From Cellulomonas sp. URHE0023 (GTDB taxonomy: Bacteria; Actinomycetota; Actinomycetes; Actinomycetales; Cellulomonadaceae), in assembly GCF_000688475.1 (NCBI RefSeq), contig NZ_JIAN01000005.1, positions 1,364,001 through 1,428,000 on the forward strand: DNA of 64,000 nucleotides, in the 5' to 3' direction. Below are positions 29,996 to 38,576 of this stretch, piece after piece. Made by a program: the position numbers and the translations under genes. A model generated the notes under the pieces. That model did not search any database and was not told the DNA's origin. It saw only the letters and a list, made by a program, of their open reading frames with translations. Every line of letters starts with the position of its first letter. The first letter of the stretch is position 1.

Positions 29996-30370
29996 ATGAG
30001 CACGGATCTGCCCACCGCCCTGCACTACACCGCCGAGCACGAGTGGCTGCAGGACGGATCCCCGTCGACCATCGGCATCACGGCCGTCGCGGCCGACGCC
30101 CTCGGCGACATCGTCTACCTCGAGCTGCCGGCAGTCGGAGCAGAGCTCGTGGCCGGCGCTGTGGTGGGTGAGATCGAGTCGACCAAGTCCGTCTCCGAGC
30201 TGTACTCCCCGGTTTCCGGGACCGTCATCGAGATCAACCAGTCGGCCGTCGACGACCCCTCGGTCGTCAACACCGACCCGTACGGCGCAGGCTGGCTCCT
30301 GAAGGTCGACGTCACGTCGACAGGTCCGCTCCTGACGTCGGACGAGTACGCCGCCCAGAGTGCGGGCTGA
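29996..30370 (+). CDS. gcvH: Glycine cleavage system H-protein
   Basis: Shuttle protein carrying the lipoyl arm. The 124-residue protein has the lipoyl lysine at Lys64 in E-S-T-K-S-V-S-E, and H-E-W near residue 15. The ATG follows CAGGAG with 5-nt spacing. It completes gcvP-gcvT-gcvH; the L-protein, shared with other complexes, is elsewhere. A small hairpin and TTTTT (30395-30410) follow and may be a weak terminator. Confidence 0.96.
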   Translation: MSTDLPTALHYTAEHEWLQDGSPSTIGITAVAADALGDIVYLELPAVGAELVAGAVVGEIESTKSVSELYSPVSGTVIEINQSAVDDPSVVNTDPYGAGWLLKVDVTSTGPLLTSDEYAAQSAG

Positions 30371-30536
30371 CTCCGAAGTGCAACTCCCGAGTACCGGGTA
30401 ATCCTTTTTGGGCGGCTTTGTGCTCGCCTGATCGGGTGAACCCAAGAACCGGTCACACGTTCGGCGTATCAGGGTGCCGATGTGACGTTCATTGTGGGTG
30501 GCTAGCGAGATCGGCATGTTCGGGGGGGAACCCAAC

Positions 30537-30653
30537 ATGAAGAGTTGGCGAAAGTGGCGTCATGGCTCACGTTTCGCCCTCTCTCATCCGGTACGCAGCC
30601 AAGAGCGTGACCCGGATGTCCCGGGCCATGCAGCACACCGGAGGACATCATGA
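30537..30653 (+). CDS. Candidate 38-residue basic ORF overlapping the LuxR-type gene
   Basis: ATG at 30537 follows a GGGGGGG tract and opens a 38-codon frame rich in Arg, His and Ser. Its TGA overlaps the start of the next gene (ATGA), implying translational coupling. It has no recognisable domain and could be a leader or a chance frame. The 160 nt before it are A/T-richer than the surroundings and probably hold the promoter. Confidence 0.35.
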   Translation: MKSWRKWRHGSRFALSHPVRSQERDPDVPGHAAHRRTS

Positions 30654-30883
30654 GCATGCTGGAGACGAGCAGGACCCTCGGAATCTCGAACGACGCGCTG
30701 ACGCGTCGCGAGCGGGTCGTCCTGGCTGAGCTGGCCGAAGACGTGACTCTCGAGGAGATCGCCACGCGACTCTTCGTGACCCGCAACACCGTGAAGTCGC
30801 AGGTGCGCAGCGTGTACCGCAAGATCGGTGTCTCCACCCGCGCCGAGGCCGTCGCCTGGGCTGTCGCACACGGCGTTCGCTGA
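30650..30883 (+). CDS. Stand-alone LuxR-type helix-turn-helix protein
   Basis: A 77-residue protein that is almost only a GerE/LuxR DNA-binding domain: L-T-R-R-E-R-V-V-L-A-E-L-A-E, E-E-I-A-T-R-L-F-V-T-R-N-T-V-K-S-Q-V-R-S-V-Y-R-K-I-G-V-S-T-R-A-E-A-V. It lacks any receiver or ligand domain. GGAGG lies 5 nt before the ATG. It could bind DNA as a small dimer or modulate another LuxR protein. No sensor gene is adjacent. Confidence 0.85.
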   Translation: MSMLETSRTLGISNDALTRRERVVLAELAEDVTLEEIATRLFVTRNTVKSQVRSVYRKIGVSTRAEAVAWAVAHGVR

Positions 30884-30962
30884 TCATCTGCGCGACGACT
30901 CGAGAACCGGGTCGTCGCACCCCATCCATGCCCCTGGACCGGGGGCCTGGCAGACTCACCGA

Positions 30963-31394
30963 ATGACCTCACCCGTGCTCGTCGTAGCAGCCGCCATCGT
31001 GGACGACCTCGACGACCCGCGTGAGCTGTTGGCCGCGCGGCGTGCCGTACCAGCCCGACTGGCCGGCCGTTGGGAGTTTCCCGGCGGCAAGGTGGACGCC
31101 GACGAAGAGCCCGAAGCCGCCCTGCACCGCGAGATCCGCGAAGAGCTCGGTGCACGGATCGGTCTGGGCGACGAGCTGGTAGGCCCGGATGGAGGCCTGT
31201 GGCGCCTCTCCGACGAGTACGTGATGCGCATCTGGCTGGCCGAGGTCGTCGACGGCGCCCCGGAACCGCTCGAGGAGCACGACGAGCTCCGCTGGCTGCC
31301 GATGAGCCAGGTGCACGACGTGCCGTGGCTGGACGCCGACATCCGTATCGTCGACGCCCTGCAGGAGTTCATCAGCCGGGCCGCGCACCGCTGA
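30963..31394 (+). CDS. Nudix hydrolase, MutT-like
   Basis: A 143-residue NTP pyrophosphohydrolase. The Nudix box begins at G-G-K-V-D and continues to R-E-I-R-E-E-L-G, with all catalytic glutamates. It resembles the (d)CTP/8-oxo-dGTP MutT group (W-E-F-P-G-G-K before the box). It probably cleans oxidised or non-canonical nucleotides. It overlaps the convergent MalY/PatB gene by 23 bp at the 3' ends. A CAGACT box lies 6 nt before the ATG, a possible leaderless start. Confidence 0.9.
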   Translation: MTSPVLVVAAAIVDDLDDPRELLAARRAVPARLAGRWEFPGGKVDADEEPEAALHREIREELGARIGLGDELVGPDGGLWRLSDEYVMRIWLAEVVDGAPEPLEEHDELRWLPMSQVHDVPWLDADIRIVDALQEFISRAAHR

Positions 31395-32580
31395 CGTCCG
31401 GCCCTCGCTCAGGCCCCGGCCCGCGCTGAGGCCCCGGCACATGGCCGTGCCCGGCGCCACCGAGCACCGTCGTCAGCCGCGACACGGCGTCCGTGAGGAT
31501 CGCGGTGGACGTCGCGAAGTTCAGCCGGACATGACCTGCACCCTCGACGCCGAACGTTGCGCCGGGGTTGACGGCGAGTCTGCCGTCCTTCAGGAGTGAC
31601 CGGGCCGGGTCGTCGCCGAACGCCCTCAGGTCGAGCCAGGCGAAGTAGGTGGACTGCGGCGGCTCCCAGACCATCACCGGCTCCAGCAGGCGCTGCAGGA
31701 GCTTCCCGTTGTGGTGGAGACCGGCCAGGACCTCGTCGAGGAACGCGCCACCGTCCGTGTAGGCGGCGGTCTGCGCCATGACTCCCAGGTGCATCACTCC
31801 GTCCGCGACCGGATCCGGCCAGTCCTCGAGATCGGTCGCCTCGGGACCCGGAACGGCGACGGCGGCCCGCAGCGCGGCCAGGTTGAACGCCTTCGAGGCG
31901 GAGTGCAGCGCGATGGCGTCGGGGATCACCGTGGTGGTCGGCACGAACTGCGCGTCCGGCGTCGGGACGAGCGGTGCGTGGATCTCGTCGGCCACGACCC
32001 GGACGCCGTGCTTGACGCTGAGTGCCCCGACCGCCGCGAGCTCGTCAGCGGTGTGCAGCGTACCCGTGGGGTTGTGCGGGTTGCAGAGCAGGTAGGCGGC
32101 ACGACGACCGTGCAGGGAGGCGCGGCCGAACGCGTAGTCGAGGGCGTCGAGGTCGAGCCTGCGGTCCACGCCGAGGGGTGCGTGCACGATGTGCCGGCCG
32201 GCGTGCTGCAGGAACGTGGTGAACGGCGGGTAGACCGGCGGGCTGATGACCACCGCGTCGCCGGGACCGGTGAGCAGCCGGACCACCTCGACGACGCCGA
32301 CCATGACGTCTGCGGCGAGGCGGCTGCGCTCCACCGGCACGGCCCAGTCCCACCGGGTGGCAGCGAATCCCGCCATCGCCTCGGCGAGGCCGTGACCGTT
32401 CGGGTACCCGGTGTCGCCTCGGACCATGGCGTCGTGCACCGCACGGATCACGGGTTCGGCCTGCGGCACGTCCATCTCGGCGACGAACAACGGCAGCACG
32501 TCAGCCGGGTAGTGACGCCACTTCTCACTGGTCCGGGTACGGAGCTGCTCGAGAGTCAGCGTGTCGAAGATCGTGCGCAC
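31372..32580 (-). CDS. MalY/PatB family PLP-dependent aminotransferase / cystathionine beta-lyase-like enzyme
   Basis: A 402-residue fold-type I PLP enzyme. F-V-A-E-M-D near residue 32 and N-P-H-N-P-T-G are hallmarks of the MalY/PatB branch, which carries C-S lyase activity. The PLP lysine is in S-A-S-K-A-F-N-L. It may split cystathionine or S-conjugates to homocysteine or thiols, which would suit the neighbouring metF-metE genes. The GTG start has TACGGT (32592-32587) 6 nt upstream, a leaderless arrangement. Its 3' end overlaps the Nudix gene. Confidence 0.88.
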   Translation of the reverse strand: MRTIFDTLTLEQLRTRTSEKWRHYPADVLPLFVAEMDVPQAEPVIRAVHDAMVRGDTGYPNGHGLAEAMAGFAATRWDWAVPVERSRLAADVMVGVVEVVRLLTGPGDAVVISPPVYPPFTTFLQHAGRHIVHAPLGVDRRLDLDALDYAFGRASLHGRRAAYLLCNPHNPTGTLHTADELAAVGALSVKHGVRVVADEIHAPLVPTPDAQFVPTTTVIPDAIALHSASKAFNLAALRAAVAVPGPEATDLEDWPDPVADGVMHLGVMAQTAAYTDGGAFLDEVLAGLHHNGKLLQRLLEPVMVWEPPQSTYFAWLDLRAFGDDPARSLLKDGRLAVNPGATFGVEGAGHVRLNFATSTAILTDAVSRLTTVLGGAGHGHVPGPQRGPGPERGPDVSGARPG

Positions 32581-32647
32581 GCAACGACCGTAGACGCAGG
32601 ACGACTCCGACCGCTCTGGGACCTGCGCGTCCGTGCGACCTCGAACA

Positions 32648-32690
32648 GACGACGGCCCCGGTCACCGCTGGGGTGTCCGGGGCCGTCGTC
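32648..32690 (-). terminator. Terminator after metE
   Basis: A perfect 14-bp stem (32648-32661 with 32677-32690) with a 15-nt loop begins 9 nt past the metE stop. There is no T-run. Confidence 0.8.
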
Positions 32691-32699
32691 GTCAGCGGA

Positions 32700-35021
32700 T
32701 CAGAGGGTCGCGCGGACCTTCTTCGTCGCCTCGATGATGTGCGTCAGCGACGGGGCGACCTCCTCGTAGCGGCGGGTCTTCAGGCCGCAGTCGGGGTTGA
32801 CCCAGAGCTGGTCGACCGCGATGGCCTTGACCGCCTCCGTGAGCAGCTCCTCGACCTCGGCCTCGCTGGGGACGCGCGGCGAGTGGATGTCGTAGACACC
32901 GGGACCGACCGCGCGGGGGTAGCCGGCCGCGGCGATGTCGCCGAGGATCTCCATCTTCGAGCGCGCAGCCTCGATGGACGTGACGTCGGCGTCCAGACCG
33001 TCGATCGCGCCCATGATCTGGCCGAACTCCGAGTAGCACAGGTGTGTGTGGATCTGGGTGTCCGCACGCACCCCGGCGGTCGAGAGACGGAACGAGCGCA
33101 CCGACCAGTTGAGGTAGGCGGCGTGGTCCTCGACGCGCAGAGGCAGCAGCTCGCGCAGCGCCGGCTCGTCCACCTGGATCACGGCGATCCCGGCGGCCTC
33201 GAGGTCCGCGATCTCGTCGCGCAGGGCGAGGCCGACCTGGTTGGCCGTGTCACCGAGCGGCTGGTCGTCGCGCACGAACGACCACGCGAGGATCGTGACC
33301 GGACCGGTGAGCATGCCCTTGACCGGCTTCGTGGTCAGCGACTGCGTGTACGACGTCCAGTCGACCGTGATCGGCTTGGGTCGCGAGACGTCGCCCCACA
33401 GGATCGACGGACGCGTGCAGCGCGAGCCGTAGGACTGGACCCAGCCGTTCTGCGTGACCGCGAACCCGTCGAGGTTCTCCGCGAAGTACTGGACCATGTC
33501 GTTGCGCTCGGGCTCGCCGTGCACCAGAACGTCGAAGCCGATCTCCTCCTGGAGCTCGACGACGCGGCGGATCTCCGCCTTCATCTCGTCGTCGTACTGC
33601 GCCTCGGTCAGCTCGCCCTTGCCGAACGCGGCGCGGGCCTTGCGGATCTCACCGGTCTGGGGGAACGAGCCGATGGTCGTCGTCGGCAGCGGGGGGAGGT
33701 TGAGGCGCGAGGCCTGCGCGACCTTGCGCTCGTCGAACGGTCCGCGGTTGAACGCGTCCTCGGTGAGGGCGGCCGCGCGCTCGCGGACCGCGGGGACGAC
33801 GACGCCGGGCGCCGTGCGGCGGCTGTTCACGGCGTCCGTCGCCGCCAGCAGCTGCTCGTGGATGGCCTCGCGACCCTCCGTCAGACCCTCGGCCAGCGTG
33901 ACGACCTCCGCGACCTTCTCGTCCGCGAACGCGAGCCAGCTCTTGAGCGTCTCGTCCAGCAGGGGCTCGTCCGAGGTGGTGTGCGGGACGTGGAACAGGG
34001 ACGTCGACGTGCCGACGGTGACCGCCTCGGCGCCCAGACCCTCGAGCTGCTCCAGGATCGCCAGCTTGGCGTCCAGGTCCGCACGCCAGATGTTGTGGCC
34101 GTCGATCACACCGGCGACGAGCGTCTTGGTCTCCAGCCCGGCGACCGTCTCGGTCGGCGCGCTGCCACGGACCAGGTCGATGCCGATCGCCTCGATGTCG
34201 GTGGCCGCGAGCACGGGGAACGCAGCACCCAGGTCGCCGTACGGGGCGGCGACGAGGATGGCCGGGCGCTCCGTCAGGTCGGTGGCGAGTGCCCGGTAGG
34301 CCTCGATGACCGCGGCGAGCAGCTGCTCGGCCGGCACCTCGATGGAGTCGGAGACGAGTGCGGGCTCCTCGAGCTGCACCCAGGTGGCACCGGCGGCCGC
34401 GAGGTCCGTGAGGAGCTCGGCGTAGACGGGCAGGAGGTCCTCGAGGCGGTCGATCGGAGCGAAGTCGTCGGGCGCGCCCTCGGTCGCCTTGGCGAGTGCG
34501 AGGTAGGTGACGGGTCCGACGATGACCGGGCGGGTCAGGACACCCTCGGCGAGGGCCTCCTTGAACTCGCGCACGGGTCGGTCGCTCGCGTAGCGGAAGG
34601 TCGTCTCGGGGCCGATCTCCGGCACCAGGTAGTGGTAGTTGGTGTCGAACCACTTGGTCATCTCGAGCGGCAGATCGTCGCCCCGGCCGCGCGCCACCGT
34701 GGAGTAGCCGGCGAGGTCGAGCGTGCCGTCCGCCGCGACGACGTCCGCGAAGCGTGCGGGCACGGCACCGACGACCGCGGTGGCGTCGAGCACGTGGTCG
34801 TAGAAGGAGAACGCGCTCGGGATGGCCGGGACGTCCGTGGCCAGGCCCAGCTCGGCCAGGCGGGTCCGGGTGCGACGACGCAGCTCGACGGCGACGGCCT
34901 CGACGTCGTCGGCGGTCGACTTGCCGGCCCAGAAGGACTCGATCGCCTTCTTGAGCTCACGGCGGGGGCCGATCCGGGGGTAGCCGAGCACGGAGCCGGC
35001 AGGGAACGTGGTCTTCGTCAT
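32700..35021 (-). CDS. metE: Cobalamin-independent methionine synthase
   Basis: Transfers a methyl group from 5-methyl-tetrahydrofolate polyglutamate to homocysteine. The 773-residue double-barrel protein has the C-terminal zinc site: H-T-H-L-C-Y-S and N-P-D-C-G-L-K-T-R supply His and two Cys ligands, and H-G-E-P-E-R-N-D helps bind substrate. The N-terminus L-G-Y-P-R-I-G-P-R-R-E-L-K binds folate. It lies 6 nt downstream of metF and is under the S-box leader. Having MetE with a SAM riboswitch means the operon falls when SAM is high. Confidence 0.97.
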   Translation of the reverse strand: MTKTTFPAGSVLGYPRIGPRRELKKAIESFWAGKSTADDVEAVAVELRRRTRTRLAELGLATDVPAIPSAFSFYDHVLDATAVVGAVPARFADVVAADGTLDLAGYSTVARGRGDDLPLEMTKWFDTNYHYLVPEIGPETTFRYASDRPVREFKEALAEGVLTRPVIVGPVTYLALAKATEGAPDDFAPIDRLEDLLPVYAELLTDLAAAGATWVQLEEPALVSDSIEVPAEQLLAAVIEAYRALATDLTERPAILVAAPYGDLGAAFPVLAATDIEAIGIDLVRGSAPTETVAGLETKTLVAGVIDGHNIWRADLDAKLAILEQLEGLGAEAVTVGTSTSLFHVPHTTSDEPLLDETLKSWLAFADEKVAEVVTLAEGLTEGREAIHEQLLAATDAVNSRRTAPGVVVPAVRERAAALTEDAFNRGPFDERKVAQASRLNLPPLPTTTIGSFPQTGEIRKARAAFGKGELTEAQYDDEMKAEIRRVVELQEEIGFDVLVHGEPERNDMVQYFAENLDGFAVTQNGWVQSYGSRCTRPSILWGDVSRPKPITVDWTSYTQSLTTKPVKGMLTGPVTILAWSFVRDDQPLGDTANQVGLALRDEIADLEAAGIAVIQVDEPALRELLPLRVEDHAAYLNWSVRSFRLSTAGVRADTQIHTHLCYSEFGQIMGAIDGLDADVTSIEAARSKMEILGDIAAAGYPRAVGPGVYDIHSPRVPSEAEVEELLTEAVKAIAVDQLWVNPDCGLKTRRYEEVAPSLTHIIEATKKVRATL

Positions 35022-35027
35022 GGTGTG

Positions 35028-36065
35028 TCAGTCCCTCGAGGGTCGGGCGGTTGCCGTGATCTGCGGCCCACTGGCCAGGTCGGGAGCTGTCCGAGCTCCG
35101 CCGTCGAGGTGTGCACCCTCGAGCAGGTCAAGTACGGCATGGTGCTGGTTGAACGTGTACAGGTGGACGCCGGGGGCACCGCCGTCCAGGACGCCGTTGA
35201 CGAGGTCGACGCTCGCCCGGATGCCCCGGCGGTGCCGGTCGAGCTCGTCGTCTGCCGAGCCGAGCAGGTCGAACAGTCTCTCAGGCACGGGCACCCCGGT
35301 GAGCTCCTGCACACGCACGAGCCGGGCCGGGTCAGTGCTCGGGATGATGCCCGGGATGATCGGGATGGTGACCCCGGCGTCGCGCGCCTCAGCCACCATG
35401 CCGAGGTAGTCGTCGGCGTCGAAGAACACCTGAGTGATGGCGAAGTCCGCGCCGGCCTCCTGCTTGGCCAGCAGCGACGCCACGTCCTGGGCGCGCGTAC
35501 CGCCCGTGGCGTGGTTGCCGCGGGGGAACGCCGCCACGGCGACCGAGAGCGGACGGACCCGTGCCCGCACGGCCTGTGACGGGCTCGTGGCGCACCGCTG
35601 CGCCTCGATCTGACGCAGGAGCTCGACGAGCTCACCGGCGGTCTGCAGCCCGTCGGGGTGCGCCACCCAGTCGGACTGGTCGACGGGCGGGTCGCCGCGC
35701 AGGGCGAGGAACGACCGGACGCCCTCGTCGAGGAACTCCTCGACGATCGTCGTGATCTCCTCACGAGAGGTGCCGACGCAGGTCAGGTGCGCGATGGGGT
35801 TGAGCGTGGTCTCCCGCAGCAGGCGTCGCACGAGCTGCCGTGTGGTGACGCGGGTCTTGCCGGAGGCCCCGTAGGTGACCGAGACGAAGTCGGGGTGGAC
35901 CGCCTCGAGCGCCTGGACGGTCGCCCACAGACGCGGGGCGGCCGCAGGGTTGCGTGGCGGGAAGAGCTCGAACGAGATCGTTGGCCGGTCGTTCGCCGTC
36001 TGCGGTCGGGCCGCCGCGGCGACGTGCAGCCCTGGGGTGCGCGGTTCCACGGTCGCGGCGCTCAT
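35028..36065 (-). CDS. metF: 5,10-methylenetetrahydrofolate reductase
   Basis: FAD enzyme that makes the 5-methyl-tetrahydrofolate used by MetE. The 345-residue TIM barrel has S-F-E-L-F-P-P-R-N, V-S-V-T-Y-G-A-S-G, L-R-G-D-P-P and A-I-T-Q-V-F-F-D motifs. The N-terminal 25 residues are a low-complexity extension. It is the first gene of metF-metE, with the SAM riboswitch directly upstream. Confidence 0.95.
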   Translation of the reverse strand: MSAATVEPRTPGLHVAAAARPQTANDRPTISFELFPPRNPAAAPRLWATVQALEAVHPDFVSVTYGASGKTRVTTRQLVRRLLRETTLNPIAHLTCVGTSREEITTIVEEFLDEGVRSFLALRGDPPVDQSDWVAHPDGLQTAGELVELLRQIEAQRCATSPSQAVRARVRPLSVAVAAFPRGNHATGGTRAQDVASLLAKQEAGADFAITQVFFDADDYLGMVAEARDAGVTIPIIPGIIPSTDPARLVRVQELTGVPVPERLFDLLGSADDELDRHRRGIRASVDLVNGVLDGGAPGVHLYTFNQHHAVLDLLEGAHLDGGARTAPDLASGPQITATARPSRD

Positions 36066-36107
36066 CGAGGCGCCCGCGGGGCGGATCGTGAGGTACAGAG
36101 GTGCTTC

Positions 36108-36218
36108 GGGGACATCTGGTTCACTCCATCGTCCCTGGCGGAAGCACCCACACCCTCGTCGGAGGGGGGTTGCTGCGGCGTCGTGGAGCCAGGTCTCTCG
36201 GCCGCTCTGGATGGTAGC
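36108..36218 (-). promoter_or_regulatory. S-box (SAM-I type) riboswitch of metF-metE
   Basis: On the minus strand the conserved core runs GAGAGACCTGGCTCC then GACGCCGCAGCAACC (36182-36168), matching the S-box P2/J2-3 consensus. A P3 hairpin and a G-A-T-G-G-A 3' segment follow. Position (about 43 nt before metF) and target genes fit. It is not the SAM-IV layout. Exact helix ends were judged by eye. Confidence 0.8.
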
Positions 36219-36292
36219 CGCGATGATAGACCGCCGACCACATCGTGGGCAACCGTGCTCGATAGGTGAGACAGATGTGTCCCAGGACCCGA

Positions 36293-36508
36293 TCAGATCC
36301 TGCGACGTCCGTCGAGCCTGTTGTCGTCACGCCCGGGGCGCTGGGAGGGCACGTCGAACCAGGCGGTCGGTGATCCTGCCGGCACGAGCCGCAGACCGTC
36401 CTTCACCGCGGCGAGGACCTCGACATCGGGTGCCGCAGTCTCGGTCAGCGCATCGGCCGCCACGCGCACGTCGTCGTGCCGCCTGCCGGGTTCGATCACG
36501 TCTGCCAT
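36293..36508 (-). CDS. Small hypothetical protein
   Basis: A 71-residue charged protein with no membrane segment or known motif. The sequence has a helical acidic first half and a basic Arg-rich tail. ATG 36508 or ATG 36517 are possible starts; neither has a clear Shine-Dalgarno. It lies upstream of the SAM riboswitch on the same strand. Coding character is moderate, so it may not be expressed. Confidence 0.5.
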   Translation of the reverse strand: MADVIEPGRRHDDVRVAADALTETAAPDVEVLAAVKDGLRLVPAGSPTAWFDVPSQRPGRDDNRLDGRRRI

Positions 36509-36675
36509 TCGACGCATCGTAGTAGGCGGATTCTCACCTGCCGAGACCGCGTGGGGCGCGTCACTCGCCAGGAGTAGGGATCTCACCCGCACCAGATCGC
36601 CTCGGTCGTGCCGGACCGCCTGGGTTCCCGGGTGTTCGTGCTGGTCAGGCGTCCAACAGCCCTTGCCGGGGCGGC

Positions 36676-37260
36676 CTAGAGGCTGTGCACGGTCGGACAG
36701 GTGGCGAGGTGGTCGTCCACGACCCCGCAGGCCTGCATCGCCGCATAGGCGGTCGTGGGCCCGACGAACCGGAACCCGAGCGACTTGAGCTCCTTGGCGA
36801 GCGCAGTGGACTCGGGGGTCGTGGCCGGGACGTCGGTCCACGTGGCGGGCCGGGTCCACGCGGAGCGGTCCGGAGCGTGCGACCACAGGACCGAGTCGAG
36901 CGAGCGGCCGTCGGCGTGCAGCGCACGAAGTGCTCGGCCGTTCGCGATCGTCGCCTCGATCTTGGCGCGGTTGCGGACGATCCCCGCGTCCGACATCAGG
37001 CGCGCGACGTCGTCGTCGTCGAACTCGGCGACGAGCTCGGGGTCGAAGTCGGCGAACGCGATCCGGAAGGCCGGGCGCTTGCGCAGCACCGTGATCCACG
37101 CGAGGCCCGACTGGAAACCCTCCAGCGCGAAGCGCTCGAACAGTGCGTGCTCGTCGTGCACCGGCCGGCCCCACTCCTCGTCGTGGTACTGCGCGTAGAG
37201 GGGATTGCCGTCGCCGAAGCACCGGCCGGCGGTGACGGAAAGGGAGTCGAGGGTGGTCAT
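36676..37260 (-). CDS. tag: DNA-3-methyladenine glycosylase I
   Basis: Excises 3-methyladenine from alkylated DNA. The 194-residue protein follows the E. coli Tag layout: P-L-Y-A-Q-Y-H-D-E-E-W-G near the N-terminus, L-E-G-F-Q-S-G-L-A-W-I-T-V-L-R-K-R, D-A-G-I-V-R-N-R-A-K-I and a C-terminal G-F-R-F-V-G-P-T-x-x-Y-A-x-M-Q-A. The zinc ligands (N-terminal Cys/His and C-terminal His-Cys) are in place. The ATG overlaps the TetR gene stop by 4 nt (ATGA), so the two form an operon. The repair link with an exporter regulator is unusual. Confidence 0.92.
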   Translation of the reverse strand: MTTLDSLSVTAGRCFGDGNPLYAQYHDEEWGRPVHDEHALFERFALEGFQSGLAWITVLRKRPAFRIAFADFDPELVAEFDDDDVARLMSDAGIVRNRAKIEATIANGRALRALHADGRSLDSVLWSHAPDRSAWTRPATWTDVPATTPESTALAKELKSLGFRFVGPTTAYAAMQACGVVDDHLATCPTVHSL

Positions 37261-38495
37261 GCGTCGAGTGTGGCCACCGGGTCGGACACCGCACCCGAGC
37301 CGTGCCCTGTGGTCAGGGCGAGCCGGGGCTGTGGTCGGCTCCGCGCGACGGCGATCAGCTTCTCGATCCCGTCGAGGATCAGCTGGGTCCCGAAGTCGAG
37401 GGCGTCCTCGTCCACCGCGCCCCAGCTGAACCCGCCTGCCTCGACGGCGCGCAGCAGCGCGGGATGCGCGCCCGGCGTCGCGAGCATGCCGATCAGCGCA
37501 CCCAGGTCGGGTGCTTCGCCGTCCGCAGGCCCGAGCGCGGCGGTGCGCGCCTGTGTCGACAGCTGTTCGCTGACCCGGAGCTGGTCGAGCTGGTGCGTGG
37601 CGAGCACGCCGATCGCGCCGACCTTCTGAGCCTCGGTCAGGGGTGTGCCGTCCAGAGCGGCCAGCATGCCCTCCATCCAGGCGAGCCGACCGGGTCCGAT
37701 CGCGTGCAGGACCGCGGTCGTGCGCGCGAGCCACGGGTGTGCCCGCAGGATCGGCTGCTGGATGGACAGGATGAGCTCGAGCCGTTCGCGCCAGTCGCCG
37801 AGCTCAGGGCCGATGGCCGGTGGCCTGCCGGACGCGCGGTCGGACATGAGGCTCAGCACCTCGTCCTTGGAGGAGACGTAGCGGTAGAGCGACATCGTCG
37901 TAAAACCCAGCGACTCGGCGAGGCGCGACATCGAGACAGCGTCCAGGCCCTCGGCGTCGGCCAGTGCGATCCCGGCGTCGGCGATCTGCTCGAGCGAGAG
38001 CCCGGGACGGGGCCCGGGTCTGCCGACCGCCGGTGCTCGCCACAGCACGGCGATGCCGGGCGGGAGGTCGGTGGGCAGGTCGTCGGACGGTCCTGTCGAT
38101 GCTGCGACCCGGACCGCCTGCCGCCGGGCCTTCTCGGCGTCTCGTGCAGCGCGCTGCTGAGCGAGCGAGGCCGCACGCTCGGCGCGCTCCGCCTCGCGGA
38201 GCCTGTTCGCGGCCTCACGCGCGGCGTCGCGCGCCTCGCGCTCCTGCCGCTCGCGGTCCTCGCGCTCGGCCTTCTCCCGGTCGCGGATGCGCCTGTCGGC
38301 CTCGCGCTGGCGGCGCTCGGCGGCCTTGGTCGCGTCACGCTCGGCCCGCTCCTGGTCGCGCCGGGCCCGCTCTGCCTCCTTGGCCTCCGCGCGCTCAGCC
38401 TTCTCCCGGTCCCGACGGAGGGCCTCCGCCTCTCGGCGTGCGTCCTCCGCCTCGCGGGCTGTCTGCGTCTCCTGTGGTGCATCGACGTCGTCCAC
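37257..38495 (-). CDS. TetR/AcrR regulator with a long charged coiled-coil N-terminus
   Basis: A 412-residue regulator, twice the usual TetR length. Residues 10-128 are almost entirely Arg, Glu, Ala, Lys with heptad-like spacing, predicting a long alpha-helical coiled coil. The TetR helix-turn-helix follows at 165-212 (I-A-D-A-G-I-A-L-A...L-A-E-S-L-G-F-T-T-M-S-L-Y-R-Y-V), then a TetR_C-type ligand domain. GTG 38495 is supported by AAGGAGG 4 nt upstream. It is divergent from a DrrAB-type exporter across a palindromic operator, so it probably represses that exporter. The coiled coil may drive higher-order DNA binding, as KfrA-type proteins do. Confidence 0.88.
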   Translation of the reverse strand: MDDVDAPQETQTAREAEDARREAEALRRDREKAERAEAKEAERARRDQERAERDATKAAERRQREADRRIRDREKAEREDRERQEREARDAAREAANRLREAERAERAASLAQQRAARDAEKARRQAVRVAASTGPSDDLPTDLPPGIAVLWRAPAVGRPGPRPGLSLEQIADAGIALADAEGLDAVSMSRLAESLGFTTMSLYRYVSSKDEVLSLMSDRASGRPPAIGPELGDWRERLELILSIQQPILRAHPWLARTTAVLHAIGPGRLAWMEGMLAALDGTPLTEAQKVGAIGVLATHQLDQLRVSEQLSTQARTAALGPADGEAPDLGALIGMLATPGAHPALLRAVEAGGFSWGAVDEDALDFGTQLILDGIEKLIAVARSRPQPRLALTTGHGSGAVSDPVATLDA

Positions 38496-38504
38496 GACAC
38501 CTCC

Positions 38505-38560
38505 TTGACTGGCGATCCTACAAGTGTGTATGAAGTACACACACAGTTTACGTCATACAC
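38505..38560 (+). promoter_or_regulatory. Divergent promoter/operator for the TetR gene and the ABC exporter
   Basis: For the exporter, TTGACT (38505-38510) and TATGAA (38529-38534) are 18 nt apart. Overlapping the -10 is GTGTGTA-N5-TACACAC (38524-38542). A wider pair, GTGTATGA (38526-38533) and TCATACAC (38553-38560), forms an 8-bp inverted repeat. Both suit a TetR dimer. Confidence 0.65.
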
Positions 38561-38576
38561 AGAACAGGAGAAGCTG

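Noticed and set aside
30371..30536. A sigma-28 promoter before the LuxR-type gene
   Set aside because: GCCGATGT resembles the -10, but no TAAA -35 lies at the right distance.
32673..35579. A 968-codon plus-strand frame across metE and metF
   Set aside because: Antisense to two certain genes, composition of a shadow frame.
36108..36218. SAM-IV or cobalamin riboswitch before metF
   Set aside because: The core matches the S-box pattern, not the SAM-IV or B12-box conserved strings.
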